Shown here: piece by piece, positions 35,834-44,239 of the stretch
Numbering within the stretch: position 1 is the first letter of the stretch
Layout: every line of letters starts with the position of its first letter
DNA from: JAPPHA01 sp965242975
Lineage (GTDB): Bacteria > Pseudomonadota > Alphaproteobacteria > Rhodobacterales > Rhodobacteraceae
Direction: 5' to 3'
NCBI GenBank assembly: GCA_965242975.1
Contig: CBDETS010000007.1
Location: 2,790,001-2,854,000, forward strand
Length of the DNA: 64,000 nt
Translations under genes and position numbers: made by a program
Notes under the pieces: generated by a model
What the model saw: only the letters and a program-made list of their open reading frames with translations
Told to the model about the DNA's origin: nothing
Database searches by the model: none

Positions 35834-36637
35834 TCATTGGGTCGCGGTCACGCCCCCGTCCACGTAGAGGATCTGCCCGGTCACGAAACCCGATGCATCG
35901 GCGCAAAAAAACAGGACCGGCCCGACTACGTCCAGGGGATCCGCAATTCTCCCGAGAGGAATACGATCCACCAGCTGAGCGTGGTAATCCGGATCCTCCA
36001 CCACGTAACGGATCAATTCGGTGTATACGAACGTCGGCGCAACTCCGTTGACCGTAATGCCGACCGGGCCGAGCTCGGCGGCATGCTGTTTGACCAGCAT
36101 CGCCAGCCCTCCTTTCGTGCTGCAGTAGGCCGAGTATCCACGGCCGCGAAGCCCGAGCTGCGACCGTACGGACAGGAGATGAACCTGCCTTCCCCCGTTG
36201 CCGGCGGCGACCTGGTGCCTGGCCGTCTCTCTGGCCAGGAACATCGCCGCCCTCAAGTTCGTTCGGTACACCTCGTCGAACGCTTCTTCGGTAACCTGGA
36301 GTATCGGTTCCTCGCGCTGAATCCCGATACAGTTCACGAGCACGTCGATGCGTCCGTACAACCCGGCAACCCGGTCAACGGCGTCGCAGACCGACGATAC
36401 GGATTCCGCGTCGACCGTAACGCCCACGGCGGAATAACCGTGGCCCGAAAGCTCCGTCACGAGTTGGTCGACATGTTCCTTCCGCCGCCCGCCGACAACG
36501 ATGCGCGCGCCGGCAACGGCAAGCGCCGAGGCGATGGACCGCCCGATCCCTCCGTATCCTCCGGGAATGAACACGACCTTTCCGTGCACGTCGAACAATT
36601 TCGGAACCGCAGCAAGGAAACTCTCTTCTCGTGTCAT
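35834..36637 (-). CDS. Short-chain dehydrogenase/reductase (SDR)
   Basis: 267 residues with ATG at 36637 (MTREESFLAAVPKLFDV); upstream in-frame ATGs would add up to 46 residues without homology. The cofactor loop reads FIPGGYGGIGRSIASALA, so the usual TGxxxGIG has P in place of T. NCIGIQ replaces the NNAG box. The active site is S in LLSVRSQLG, and Y-x3-K in YSAYCSTKGG. C-terminal DGGVTATQ is typical. It probably oxidises or reduces a hydroxy acid. It is the last gene of the minus-strand Liv transporter operon. Confidence 0.9.
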   Translation of the reverse strand: MTREESFLAAVPKLFDVHGKVVFIPGGYGGIGRSIASALAVAGARIVVGGRRKEHVDQLVTELSGHGYSAVGVTVDAESVSSVCDAVDRVAGLYGRIDVLVNCIGIQREEPILQVTEEAFDEVYRTNLRAAMFLARETARHQVAAGNGGRQVHLLSVRSQLGLRGRGYSAYCSTKGGLAMLVKQHAAELGPVGITVNGVAPTFVYTELIRYVVEDPDYHAQLVDRIPLGRIADPLDVVGPVLFFCADASGFVTGQILYVDGGVTATQ

Positions 36638-36759
36638 GGGTTCCCGACCCTCGAGCCCCCCGGTCCGATCGGCAGCCGCGTCCGTTGTCCGGAATCGTTC
36701 CCGCCAGGAACCGCCGATCCGGTCTGGTTCGGCGGCCATTCGTTCCCCGCGCCCAACTG

Positions 36760-37386
36760 TCACTCTGCAACACATGCCGCAAGGTCTCCGAGGTAGGTCC
36801 GGATTTCCGGTACCTCGAGCATCGACGGCAAATCGCGGTATGTCCGGACGTTTCCGGACAGTACAAAAACGAAGCGCTCGCAGACCTCCTGCATCAGTTC
36901 GATGTGAAACGGTTCGTTCGGGTGCAGGCAGACGAAAACGAGCCTTCCGTCGGCGCGCAGCCTGCGGAAGAAATCCAGCATGAACCCGATATAACCATCG
37001 CTCATGTTGAACTGGGGTTCGTCGAACAGGTGCACGGCGGGACAGTCGCGCGCGGCATGCCGCATCAGGAACGACGGACGGACATGGCGAAAACGGCGAA
37101 CCTGGTACGACTGATGATGGTGTATGGCCAGCCGGTCCCGGTCCCGGTGCCTGACGTTGTGGATGTCGTATCCCGAGACGAGAACGGACCCGGATGTCGG
37201 CGCGTTCGACCCGGTGATCAACTCGAACAACGTCGTCTTTCCCGAGCCGTTCGGCCCCATGACGCCAACGATCTCCGGAGCGTGAAACTCAAGGTCGGCC
37301 TCCAGCCGGAATGTCTCTTTCCGCGGAAACAGTCCTGCGGAATAGGACTTGACCAACTGCCGTACCTCGAGAATTGCCGTCGTCAT
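36760..37386 (-). CDS. Short ABC ATPase lacking the signature region, third ATPase of the Liv operon
   Basis: 208 residues from ATG 37386, 4 bases after livF. Walker A GPNGSGKTT (44-52), Q-loop near Q92, Walker B VHLFDEP (118-124) and H-loop H155 are present. Only about 26 residues separate the Q-loop from Walker B, compared with 60-70 in normal ABC ATPases, and no LSGGQ is found. Thus the helical subdomain and signature are missing, probably by an internal deletion. It may still bind ATP, but cannot form a normal ATP sandwich on its own. It could be a regulatory or defective subunit, or work with livF or livG. Confidence 0.8.
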   Translation of the reverse strand: MTTAILEVRQLVKSYSAGLFPRKETFRLEADLEFHAPEIVGVMGPNGSGKTTLFELITGSNAPTSGSVLVSGYDIHNVRHRDRDRLAIHHHQSYQVRRFRHVRPSFLMRHAARDCPAVHLFDEPQFNMSDGYIGFMLDFFRRLRADGRLVFVCLHPNEPFHIELMQEVCERFVFVLSGNVRTYRDLPSMLEVPEIRTYLGDLAACVAE

Positions 37387-37390
37387 TCGA

Positions 37391-38089
37391 TCAGGTTCCC
37401 AGGAGTCGGTTTCGCAGCTTTTCGTCCGCAAGGAGACCGGCCGCGGTCCCTTCATGGACGATCCGCCCGTGATCCAATACGTATGCGCGATCGCAGGCCC
37501 CAAGAGCGGTGACCGCGTTCTGCTCGACCATGAGGACCGATATGCCGGCCGCCCTGAGCCGCCCCACGACCGCCATGACGTCGTGAACGACCTTGGGCGC
37601 AAGACCCTGTGACGGCTCGTCAAGCAAAAGCAGCCCGGGCGCCCCGACCAACGCGCGGCCGATGGCCACCATCTGCATTTCACCGCCGGACAGGTTCTCG
37701 CATTCCCGTTCCATGAGATGCTCGAGTGCCGGGAAGACCTCGAATACGTCGCCGAGCGACCAGGACCGATACCGGGACGACTTCCGGGCGACGGCCAGGT
37801 TTCGCGCAACACTCAACGTCGGGAAGATACGGCGGTCATCCGGAACCCAGCCAATTCCCAGCCGTGCGATCTCGTAGGTCGGAAGCCGCGTAATGTCACG
37901 ACCGTCGAACCTGATCGTTCCCGCCCTCGCCGGTGTCAGCCCCAGGATGGACCGGAGAATCGTTGTTCTTCCCGCACCGCTTGGCCCCAACAACGCCACG
38001 ACTTCACCAAGACCGACACCCAGGGATACGCCGAACAAAGCCTGTGTCTCGCCGTAGAACGTCTTGATGCCGGAAACCTCGAGCATCAT
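37391..38089 (-). CDS. livF: Branched-chain amino acid-type ABC transporter ATPase LivF
   Basis: 232 residues; the ATG at 38089 overlaps the end of livG, and the ATG at 38086 is equivalent. Walker A is GPSGAGRTT, with R where K is expected. This lysine-to-arginine change is unusual because the lysine contacts the phosphates. The signature is LSGGEMQMVAIGRAL and Walker B LLLLDEPSQGLAP. These are otherwise standard LivF features. It energises the LivHM permease. Confidence 0.92.
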   Translation of the reverse strand: MMLEVSGIKTFYGETQALFGVSLGVGLGEVVALLGPSGAGRTTILRSILGLTPARAGTIRFDGRDITRLPTYEIARLGIGWVPDDRRIFPTLSVARNLAVARKSSRYRSWSLGDVFEVFPALEHLMERECENLSGGEMQMVAIGRALVGAPGLLLLDEPSQGLAPKVVHDVMAVVGRLRAAGISVLMVEQNAVTALGACDRAYVLDHGRIVHEGTAAGLLADEKLRNRLLGT

Positions 38090-38829
38090 GCCCGTTGTCC
38101 CAGGCTGGACCTGGCAACCCATTCGTTACCTCTCAATTCGTCCGGCGTTCCACTGGCAATCACCTGGCCCCAGTGGATGACGGAGACCGTGTCGGCCAGG
38201 GCGAAAAGGAACCGCATGTCATGTTCGATCATGACGATCGTGTGATCGCGTTTCAGATCGCGCACCAGGTGACCGAGCCTTGCGGTCGCCTCCATGCCCA
38301 GGCCTGACGTGGGTTCGTCAAGGAACAGCAGTCGCGGCCCGGCAGCCAATGCAACCCCGATTTCAAGGGCCCGCCGCTCGCCGTACGACAAGTCCCCCGC
38401 GCGCTGCCACTCCTGCCCGGAGAGGCCAATCCGCTCGAGGATGGCTGCTGCCTTTTCCGCGGGCACGCCGGTTGGTTCCAGTGCCCGAAACATGTCGAAA
38501 CCGCGTCGCCGCACGTCCGGCAGGGCCATCAGGACGTTTTCCAGCGCAGAATACTCGTCGAACAGGTTCATGATCTGGAACGATCGTGAAATGCCCATTC
38601 GCGCAATCGCGTCCGGAGGATTTCCCGTGATGTCCCTGCCGTCGAAAATCACCTTTCCCCGGTCCGGTTTGTACCTGCCGGTAAGCACGTTGAAACAGGT
38701 GGTCTTCCCCGCCCCGTTCGGACCCATGATCCCGGTCAGGCGGCCGGATTCGACGCGAAGGTCGACATTTTCGAGGACCACGAGATGTCCGAACCTCTTG
38801 TGAATTCCTCGCGCTTCAAACAGGGCCAT
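38086..38829 (-). CDS. livG: Branched-chain amino acid-type ABC transporter ATPase LivG
   Basis: 247 residues from ATG 38829 (MALFEARGIHKRFGH). Walker A GPNGAGKTT, signature LSYGERRALEI (Y replaces the first G, as in many LivG proteins), Walker B LLFLDEPTSGLG, and the LivG feature ISRSFQIMNLF. Thirty-one bases after livM. It partners LivF on the LivHM permease. Confidence 0.93.
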   Translation of the reverse strand: MALFEARGIHKRFGHLVVLENVDLRVESGRLTGIMGPNGAGKTTCFNVLTGRYKPDRGKVIFDGRDITGNPPDAIARMGISRSFQIMNLFDEYSALENVLMALPDVRRRGFDMFRALEPTGVPAEKAAAILERIGLSGQEWQRAGDLSYGERRALEIGVALAAGPRLLFLDEPTSGLGMEATARLGHLVRDLKRDHTIVMIEHDMRFLFALADTVSVIHWGQVIASGTPDELRGNEWVARSSLGQRA

Positions 38830-38860
38830 GTTCACGCCCCGGGGTTCGACGGAACGATGG

Positions 38861-39856
38861 TCATCGTTCGCGACCCGGACGGACACTCCGCGCGCCCACG
38901 AACTCCTGCCAGGCCCCGGCTATGCCTTCAGGTTTGAACACGACGGCCAGAACAAAAAGCAGTCCGAACCACAGCAGCCACGCTTCGGTCACGATTCCGA
39001 GCACGTCACGCGCCAGGAAATAGACGGAAACGCCGATGACAGGGCCCCAGAAACTCACGAATCCGCCGCCGATCAACGTCATCATGACGATCACGCCGGA
39101 TGCATGCAGACTCATGACGTCGGGGTAGGCGCTCTGCTGAGCCATCGAAAAGAGTGAACCGGCCAGTCCCGCTATTGCGGCGGAAAGTGAAAACACCGCC
39201 CACTTGAAAAGCCAGACATTGTACCCGACGAAGCGCGCCCGCGTTTCGTTTTGCCTGATTGCCTGCAACACCTTTCCGAAAGGCGAATGAACGAGCCGCC
39301 ACAAGGCTGCGACCAGAACCGCCAGGATGGCGACAACGAAATAAAAGAATACCGTGTTCGAACCGAGCGTGACCGTGTGGAAGCCGAGTTCGAGCGCCGG
39401 GCGCGGAATGTTCAGCAACCCGTCTTCCCCGCCCGTCAACCAGTGAAGCTTGATCGCCACGAACCAGAACATCTGTCCGAACGCGATCGTCATCAACGCG
39501 AAATAGATGCCCCGGCGGTGCGACACGAAACACGCCACGACGGCGCCTGCCACGAATGCAGCGACGACCGCGAATCCCATTCCCAGGATCAAGCTCTCGA
39601 AGGCCCATACCTGGAACAGTCCGAACGCGTAGGCACCAATCCCGAAGAACGCGCCGTGCCCAAAGCTCGGCAGACCGGAGTACCCGAGAAGCAGATTGAA
39701 ACCGAGGCCGTAGATCATCCAGATCGCGATCTCGACGCCGAGATACTGGTAGAGGCCAATTCGCCCGATCCAGAGCGGGAGCGTTGCCATGGCGACCAAC
39801 AGCACCACCATTGCCCCCGAGACCGGTCGAAATGGAACAAGCTCGCGGGCGACCAT
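38861..39856 (-). CDS. livM: Branched-chain amino acid-type ABC transporter permease LivM
   Basis: 331 residues with about nine to ten membrane segments. The family pattern GLGFNLLLGYSGLPSFGHGAFFGIGAYAFG is split across residues 50-80, and the EAA loop appears as RQNETRARFVGYNVWLFK. Starts 3 bases after livH ends. Together with LivH it forms the channel in the inner membrane. The imported ligand may be an amide, acid or amino acid; Liv systems are broad. Confidence 0.93.
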   Translation of the reverse strand: MVARELVPFRPVSGAMVVLLVAMATLPLWIGRIGLYQYLGVEIAIWMIYGLGFNLLLGYSGLPSFGHGAFFGIGAYAFGLFQVWAFESLILGMGFAVVAAFVAGAVVACFVSHRRGIYFALMTIAFGQMFWFVAIKLHWLTGGEDGLLNIPRPALELGFHTVTLGSNTVFFYFVVAILAVLVAALWRLVHSPFGKVLQAIRQNETRARFVGYNVWLFKWAVFSLSAAIAGLAGSLFSMAQQSAYPDVMSLHASGVIVMMTLIGGGFVSFWGPVIGVSVYFLARDVLGIVTEAWLLWFGLLFVLAVVFKPEGIAGAWQEFVGARSVRPGRER

Positions 39857-39859
39857 CGC

Positions 39860-40780
39860 TCATGCCTCCAGCGAGCTTTTCTTTCCCATCAGGCCGCGTG
39901 CGCGAACCGTTACGACGGCAACGAGGATCACGTACATCGACATCAGGGACCATTCCGAGGCGTACGCACCCGTGATCCCGACTGCCATTCCGACCATTAT
40001 ACCGCCGATGACCGCACCCCAGAAACTGCCGATGCCTCCGAGGACAATGATGAGAAATGCCGGGATGACCGCATCGACGCCCACATGCGGCCGCAGACCC
40101 CAAATCGGCGACAGCACTATTCCCGCGAAACCGGCCAGGCCGGCTCCCAGCCCGAATACGAAGAACCGCAAACTGGTCAGGTTGATCCCGAGCGCCCGCA
40201 CCATTTCATCGTCATGGGCGCCGGCCTTGATGATGGCCCCGTACGGCGTACGTTCCAGAAACAGCCAGACCAGGATGATTGCGCCGATCGCCATGAGGGC
40301 GGCGAACAGCTTGTACTTCGAATAGATCAGGCCTCCGATCACCACGGCGCCGGACACGGCTTCCGGGACGGGAAGAAACTGCTCGGCCGGGCCCCAGACA
40401 AGCCGGATGACCTCCTCGATCACGAGGGCCGCGCCAAAAGTCAGCAACAGGCCGTACTCGGCTTTCTTCCCGTAGGTCCGGCGCATGCAAAACTCGAGTC
40501 CCATGCCCACGAACGCCACGAGAACCGGAGCAAGCACGATTGCCAATCCGTACCGCACGGCCAGGGGAAGCGCTTCGTAACCGGCGCCCAGCGTTCCGAA
40601 CGTTTCAAGGTCCGGCGCAATGACCACGATGGCGAAGTAACCTCCAAGCGCGAACAACGACCCGTGGGCGAGATTGATCAATTCCATGACGCCGACGATC
40701 AGCATGAAGCCAAGCGCGATCAGGGCGAAAAGGAGGCCGAGGCTCAACCCGTTGAGAAGGTGCGGAACGACATGGGACAT
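39860..40780 (-). CDS. livH: Branched-chain amino acid-type ABC transporter permease LivH
   Basis: 306 residues from ATG 40780 (MSHVVPHLLNGLSLG), the point at which LivH similarity starts. Eight or so membrane segments; GVMELINLAHGSLFALGGYFA (family landmark), and the EAA-type loop with RTPYGAIIKAGAHDDEMVRALGI. About 100 bases follow the binding protein gene. Partner of LivM. Confidence 0.93.
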   Translation of the reverse strand: MSHVVPHLLNGLSLGLLFALIALGFMLIVGVMELINLAHGSLFALGGYFAIVVIAPDLETFGTLGAGYEALPLAVRYGLAIVLAPVLVAFVGMGLEFCMRRTYGKKAEYGLLLTFGAALVIEEVIRLVWGPAEQFLPVPEAVSGAVVIGGLIYSKYKLFAALMAIGAIILVWLFLERTPYGAIIKAGAHDDEMVRALGINLTSLRFFVFGLGAGLAGFAGIVLSPIWGLRPHVGVDAVIPAFLIIVLGGIGSFWGAVIGGIMVGMAVGITGAYASEWSLMSMYVILVAVVTVRARGLMGKKSSLEA

Positions 40781-40881
40781 CAGTAAAGGACCCTCGACAC
40801 GCCGGCCCTCACTTCCCGTTACAGGACAGTGGTGCCGCAACCCCGCTCCAGGCGGAGGTCAGGCGGCGGGACAGCGCCGCC

Positions 40882-42177
40882 TCACATTTCGTAGGTCGGC
40901 GTGTCGTCAAGTGATTCCATCATGCATGCGGCGTCCGCGTCAAGATCCCTGATCTCCTCGGGACCGGCCTGGCTGACAATCCTGAACATGTCATCGGGTT
41001 CGCCGGTACCGTGATTCGCCGTCGCCAGATAAACGGTCTGCTGCATCTGGTGCGTGTCGGGATTCATGTACGCATCGAAATGCCGCATCCGGTCTGCGGC
41101 CGAAACCTGGAGGGATTCCAACTGCTGGATTACCTTCCTGTTGTTCGTTGTGCCAGCGCGTTCGACGGCACCCAACAGTTCGCGCGTTGCCATGTAACCG
41201 TTGTAGAACACATTCCCCGGCACGCGCATGCGGGTATCCGGATACGCAGCCTGGTAGCGCTGCACGAATTCGGGAACACCGGGCAGGTCCAATTTCCAGT
41301 ACCATGTCGTCCCGAACACGCCGAACAGGTTTTCGAGCGGCAGGCCGTAGACGTCAGGCCAGTCCTGCTGGTTGTTGATCCAGGCAATGTCCTGTCCGAG
41401 ACCAAGCTGTGCGACCTGCTGGCGCATCGCCTTCTGGTCATCGCCTCCGACAGCCGCCGCGACCACTTCGGGGGCAGCCTGCTGGACCTTCAGCAGCATG
41501 GAACTGAAGTCGCGGGTACCTTGCGGCACCAGTATCTCGTCAATGATCTCGCCGCCATACTGGTCAACCAACTGCCTGGTCGCTGCCGACGTGTTGTGTC
41601 CCCAGACGTAGTCGTTGGTCATCAGCAACCACTTCGTTCCGTATTCACCGATCGCATTCTTCACCGCGGCATTGGCGAAGTTCTTGCCGTTGCCGTCCCA
41701 GACAAACTTGACGCGGTGACAGTTCTTTCCGGATTCGGTCGGTGAACTCGAGTTCGTGTTCAGGTACACCGTGCCGTATTTCTGGGCGACCTGCGAAATG
41801 GCGTTGGCCACGCCCGAGCTGACTGCGCCAATCAGGAATGCACATTCATGGCGCGTGATCAGGCGCTCGGCGGCACGGCTTCCCGTCGCGGGGGTCGTCT
41901 CGGTATCGATGTGAATCGTGTCCACCGTGCGCCCGAGAACGCCGCCACCCGCGTTGACTTCCGCAATCGCCATCTGCATGCCGCGCCGGTCGGACGCACC
42001 CGAATTCGCGTATTGCCCGGATGCATCCGACGTCAGGCCGATCAGTATGGGTTTTTCGGCCGCCGACGCATAGACACGGTTATGGTACCAGGGGCCCATG
42101 AATCCCGCAGCAGCTCCGACCGAAAGAAAGCCGGCCCCCTCCAACAGGGACCGTCGCGTGAATTTCTCGCTTGGCAT
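40882..42177 (-). CDS. Liv-type ABC transporter substrate-binding protein with Tat signal
   Basis: 431 residues from ATG 42177, preceded by AAGGAG at good distance. The N-terminus KFTRRSLLEGAGF is a twin-arginine signal, so the protein is exported folded. The mature part is a Peripla_BP_6 fold (IGLTSDASGQYANSGASDRR, AERLITRHECAFLIGAVSSG, YLNTNSSSP). It resembles the amide/urea-binding subgroup (AmiC, UrtA-like) as much as leucine-binding proteins. It heads the transporter genes and lies 28 bases after the dehydrogenase gene. Confidence 0.9.
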   Translation of the reverse strand: MPSEKFTRRSLLEGAGFLSVGAAAGFMGPWYHNRVYASAAEKPILIGLTSDASGQYANSGASDRRGMQMAIAEVNAGGGVLGRTVDTIHIDTETTPATGSRAAERLITRHECAFLIGAVSSGVANAISQVAQKYGTVYLNTNSSSPTESGKNCHRVKFVWDGNGKNFANAAVKNAIGEYGTKWLLMTNDYVWGHNTSAATRQLVDQYGGEIIDEILVPQGTRDFSSMLLKVQQAAPEVVAAAVGGDDQKAMRQQVAQLGLGQDIAWINNQQDWPDVYGLPLENLFGVFGTTWYWKLDLPGVPEFVQRYQAAYPDTRMRVPGNVFYNGYMATRELLGAVERAGTTNNRKVIQQLESLQVSAADRMRHFDAYMNPDTHQMQQTVYLATANHGTGEPDDMFRIVSQAGPEEIRDLDADAACMMESLDDTPTYEM

Positions 42178-42205
42178 CGTTACATCTCCTTCCTTGACAT
42201 CGACT

Positions 42206-43174
42206 TCATTTCCCTGATGAACTCCTGTCCGCGTTTTCTCCAGACAGGCCATCTCCCGCACTGCGGCGACGTTCAGTATTCAATATACTGATTCCATTCA
42301 GTTTTTCCTGAACATGGAGCAGTTCACCGACAAGGCCATCCCTGTGACCGAGGTTAAGTCCCTGGATGAGAGCATGCTGGACGGCGCGGCCAAGGTTGCC
42401 GCACAGAGGAACATCGTCCGTCATCCGGTTGTAGTAGCGAATGTCCTTTTCGGCGTTCGCCAGACTGAAATTCAGGCCCGAACAGTCCCCGGTCTCGATC
42501 GCCTTGGGTGCAATCAACTGGAAGATCCCGCTGTTGGCCCCGCCGGCGGATACGACGCCCGCAAAACGCTTCATGTCGACCCCGGTGGCCGCACACGCGC
42601 ACAGGGCCTCTGAAATGAGCGCCGCATATCCCATTGTCATGAAGTTGTAGATGAGCTTCGTCTTGTGACCCGAACCGACCGGCCCCATGTGAAAGATGTT
42701 CTCGCAGAATGCCTCCAGGACGGGCTGGACACGGTTGAAGACATCCTGTTCTGCGCCGACCATGGCGTTGAGGCGTCCGGCCTCGGCGTCCGCCGGGGTG
42801 CGCGCAAGCGGAGCATCCACGAAAGAGGCCCCTTTCCTGGCGAGGGCATCCGCGATCCGCTCGCTGGATGCGGGTTCGCACGTGGAACAGTCGACCACGA
42901 CGAGGCCGCGGTGGGCTCCTGCCAAGAGGCCGCCTTCACGATGGATGATGCTCTCGACCTCCGGAGTTCCCGTGACGCAGATCACGACAATGTCGGACGT
43001 GGCCGCCAGTTCACGGTAGTTTTCGAGTTCTTCGGCGCCCGCTTCGACCAATTCCTCGACCGGTTTCCTGTTTCGGTGTGCAACGAGAAACAGCGGAAAT
43101 CCTGATGCTTTCAGGTTCTTCGCCATCCCGTGACCCATCAGCCCGGTGCCCGCAAATCCCACTTTCTCCTTCAT
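42206..43174 (-). CDS. 3-Hydroxyisobutyrate/tartronate semialdehyde-type dehydrogenase
   Basis: 322 residues from ATG 43174. NAD(P)-binding GFAGTGLMGHGMAKNL (6-21), then VDCSTCEPASSERIADAL, DAPLARTPADAEAGRLNAMVG and the catalytic lysine in GSGHKTKLIYNFM, all landmarks of the beta-hydroxyacid dehydrogenase family. The last 25 residues are polar and extra relative to relatives (usually about 295 residues). First gene of the Liv operon, facing the RpiR-type regulator gene. Probably oxidises a hydroxy acid derived from the imported ligand. Confidence 0.9.
   Translation of the reverse strand: MKEKVGFAGTGLMGHGMAKNLKASGFPLFLVAHRNRKPVEELVEAGAEELENYRELAATSDIVVICVTGTPEVESIIHREGGLLAGAHRGLVVVDCSTCEPASSERIADALARKGASFVDAPLARTPADAEAGRLNAMVGAEQDVFNRVQPVLEAFCENIFHMGPVGSGHKTKLIYNFMTMGYAALISEALCACAATGVDMKRFAGVVSAGGANSGIFQLIAPKAIETGDCSGLNFSLANAEKDIRYYNRMTDDVPLCGNLGRAVQHALIQGLNLGHRDGLVGELLHVQEKLNGISILNTERRRSAGDGLSGENADRSSSGK
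42274..42290. promoter_or_regulatory. Inverted repeat inside the end of the dehydrogenase gene, possible operator
   Basis: CAGTAT (42274-42279) and ATACTG (42285-42290) are perfect inverted arms around 5 bases (TCAAT). It lies in the last codons of the dehydrogenase gene, about 100 bases upstream of the binding protein start, in an AT-rich patch. It shares the TATTCAAT core with the cluster at 43193-43285. It could allow separate control of the transporter genes. By eye only. Confidence 0.35.
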
Positions 43175-43192
43175 GCACCTCGATCCATGTTT

Positions 43193-43285
43193 TGAATATT
43201 CATTTCCCTTTTCTATGAAACAGAATATTTATTCTATTTTCTTCGGTACAGGCCCGATGTCAAGAAAAAATATTCAATTGTTGAA
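43193..43285. promoter_or_regulatory. Cluster of AT-rich palindromes in the divergent promoter of the Liv operon
   Basis: Three inverted repeats lie between the dehydrogenase gene and the RpiR-type gene: TGAATATTCA (43193-43202, perfect), AGAATA-TT-TATTCT (43222-43235, perfect arms) and TTCAA-TTG-TTGAA (43273-43285, perfect arms). All share GAATA/TATTC or TTCAA cores. They stand out from the GC-rich surroundings. Their position fits operators for the adjacent RpiR-type regulator, which acts as a dimer, and should cover both divergent promoters. Confidence 0.5.
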
Positions 43286-43306
43286 ATTTTTGTTCAACTC
43301 ACGAGA

Positions 43307-44239
43307 ATGCCGGGCGTATTGGATTGCCCGGAAGCCTTGGATGGAGCCAGGAAATTGAAAACAGATGCACTGCAGGATTTTGACAGGTTGCGCGAAGCAT
43401 TCCAGCATCGGTTCGAAAACCTGAGCCCGCACCTGAGGCGCATCGCCAAGTATGCACTCGAGGACCCCAACCGGTTCGCTCTGAACACGGTCGCCCAAAC
43501 GGCCCGGGAGACAACGGTCCAACCGTCAACGCTGATCCGATTTGCCAAAGCGTTCGGATTTTCCGGATTTTCCGAAATGCAGCGGGTCTTTCGCCTCCGC
43601 CTGATCGAGGGCTCACCATCTTTCCGGGAAGGGATCTATGCGCACCGCGACAAACTCGTGGAGGCTGCCACAGATAATCCGTCGGCCATCCTGAGCGAGT
43701 TCGTGGACGCTTCGAAGCTCGCACTCGAGAGCCTGAAGACCGACATCGACAGTGAAACACTCAGCGACGCCGTAAAGATGATGGACAGGGCAAACGCCAT
43801 CTACGTGATCGGACAACGGCGGGCGTTTCCTGTGGCTGCGTACCTGGCCTATGGCCTGACAAGGCTGGAATACCGCTGCCACCTCCTGGATTCGGTCGGC
43901 GGAATGGTGCCGCAGCAGGTCGCAACCATGGACGCCGATGACCTGCTGTGCGCCGTGAGTTTTGCCGAATACGCGCAACCGGTCGTCGACGTCGTATCGG
44001 ATGCTCACATTCGAAACATTCCGGTTCTCGCAATCACGGACTCACTGGCAAGCCCGCTTTCCCGCAACTCGAGCCTCAGTTTTGTCGTGCGCGACGCCGA
44101 CGTACACAGGTTCCGTCCGCTCGCCGCCCCGATCGGCCTGGCACAATCCCTGATCGTCGCCCTCAGCTACCTTCGGGATGCCGGGGCCGAAACCACTGAC
44201 CCGAGAGCCAGCAAAACGACCCTTTGCCCGGACACGTAG
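43307..44239 (+). CDS. MurR/RpiR-family transcriptional regulator with SIS domain
   Basis: 310 residues from ATG 43307. Helix-turn-helix region about 25-95 with TVQPSTLIRFAKAFGFSGF, a hallmark of RpiR proteins. The SIS sugar/acid-binding domain follows (about 135-270): AIYVIGQRRAFPVAAYLAYGL, where relatives often have G-x-G-S, and VSFAEYAQPVVDVV. It is divergent to the Liv operon and probably its repressor or activator. The ligand may be a sugar acid or hydroxy acid. Confidence 0.9.
   Translation: MPGVLDCPEALDGARKLKTDALQDFDRLREAFQHRFENLSPHLRRIAKYALEDPNRFALNTVAQTARETTVQPSTLIRFAKAFGFSGFSEMQRVFRLRLIEGSPSFREGIYAHRDKLVEAATDNPSAILSEFVDASKLALESLKTDIDSETLSDAVKMMDRANAIYVIGQRRAFPVAAYLAYGLTRLEYRCHLLDSVGGMVPQQVATMDADDLLCAVSFAEYAQPVVDVVSDAHIRNIPVLAITDSLASPLSRNSSLSFVVRDADVHRFRPLAAPIGLAQSLIVALSYLRDAGAETTDPRASKTTLCPDT

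Noticed and set aside
39251..40786. 511-codon plus-strand frame across livM and livH
   Set aside because: Composition (His, Asp, Arg, Gln) is the mirror of hydrophobic membrane codons; livH and livM are certain.
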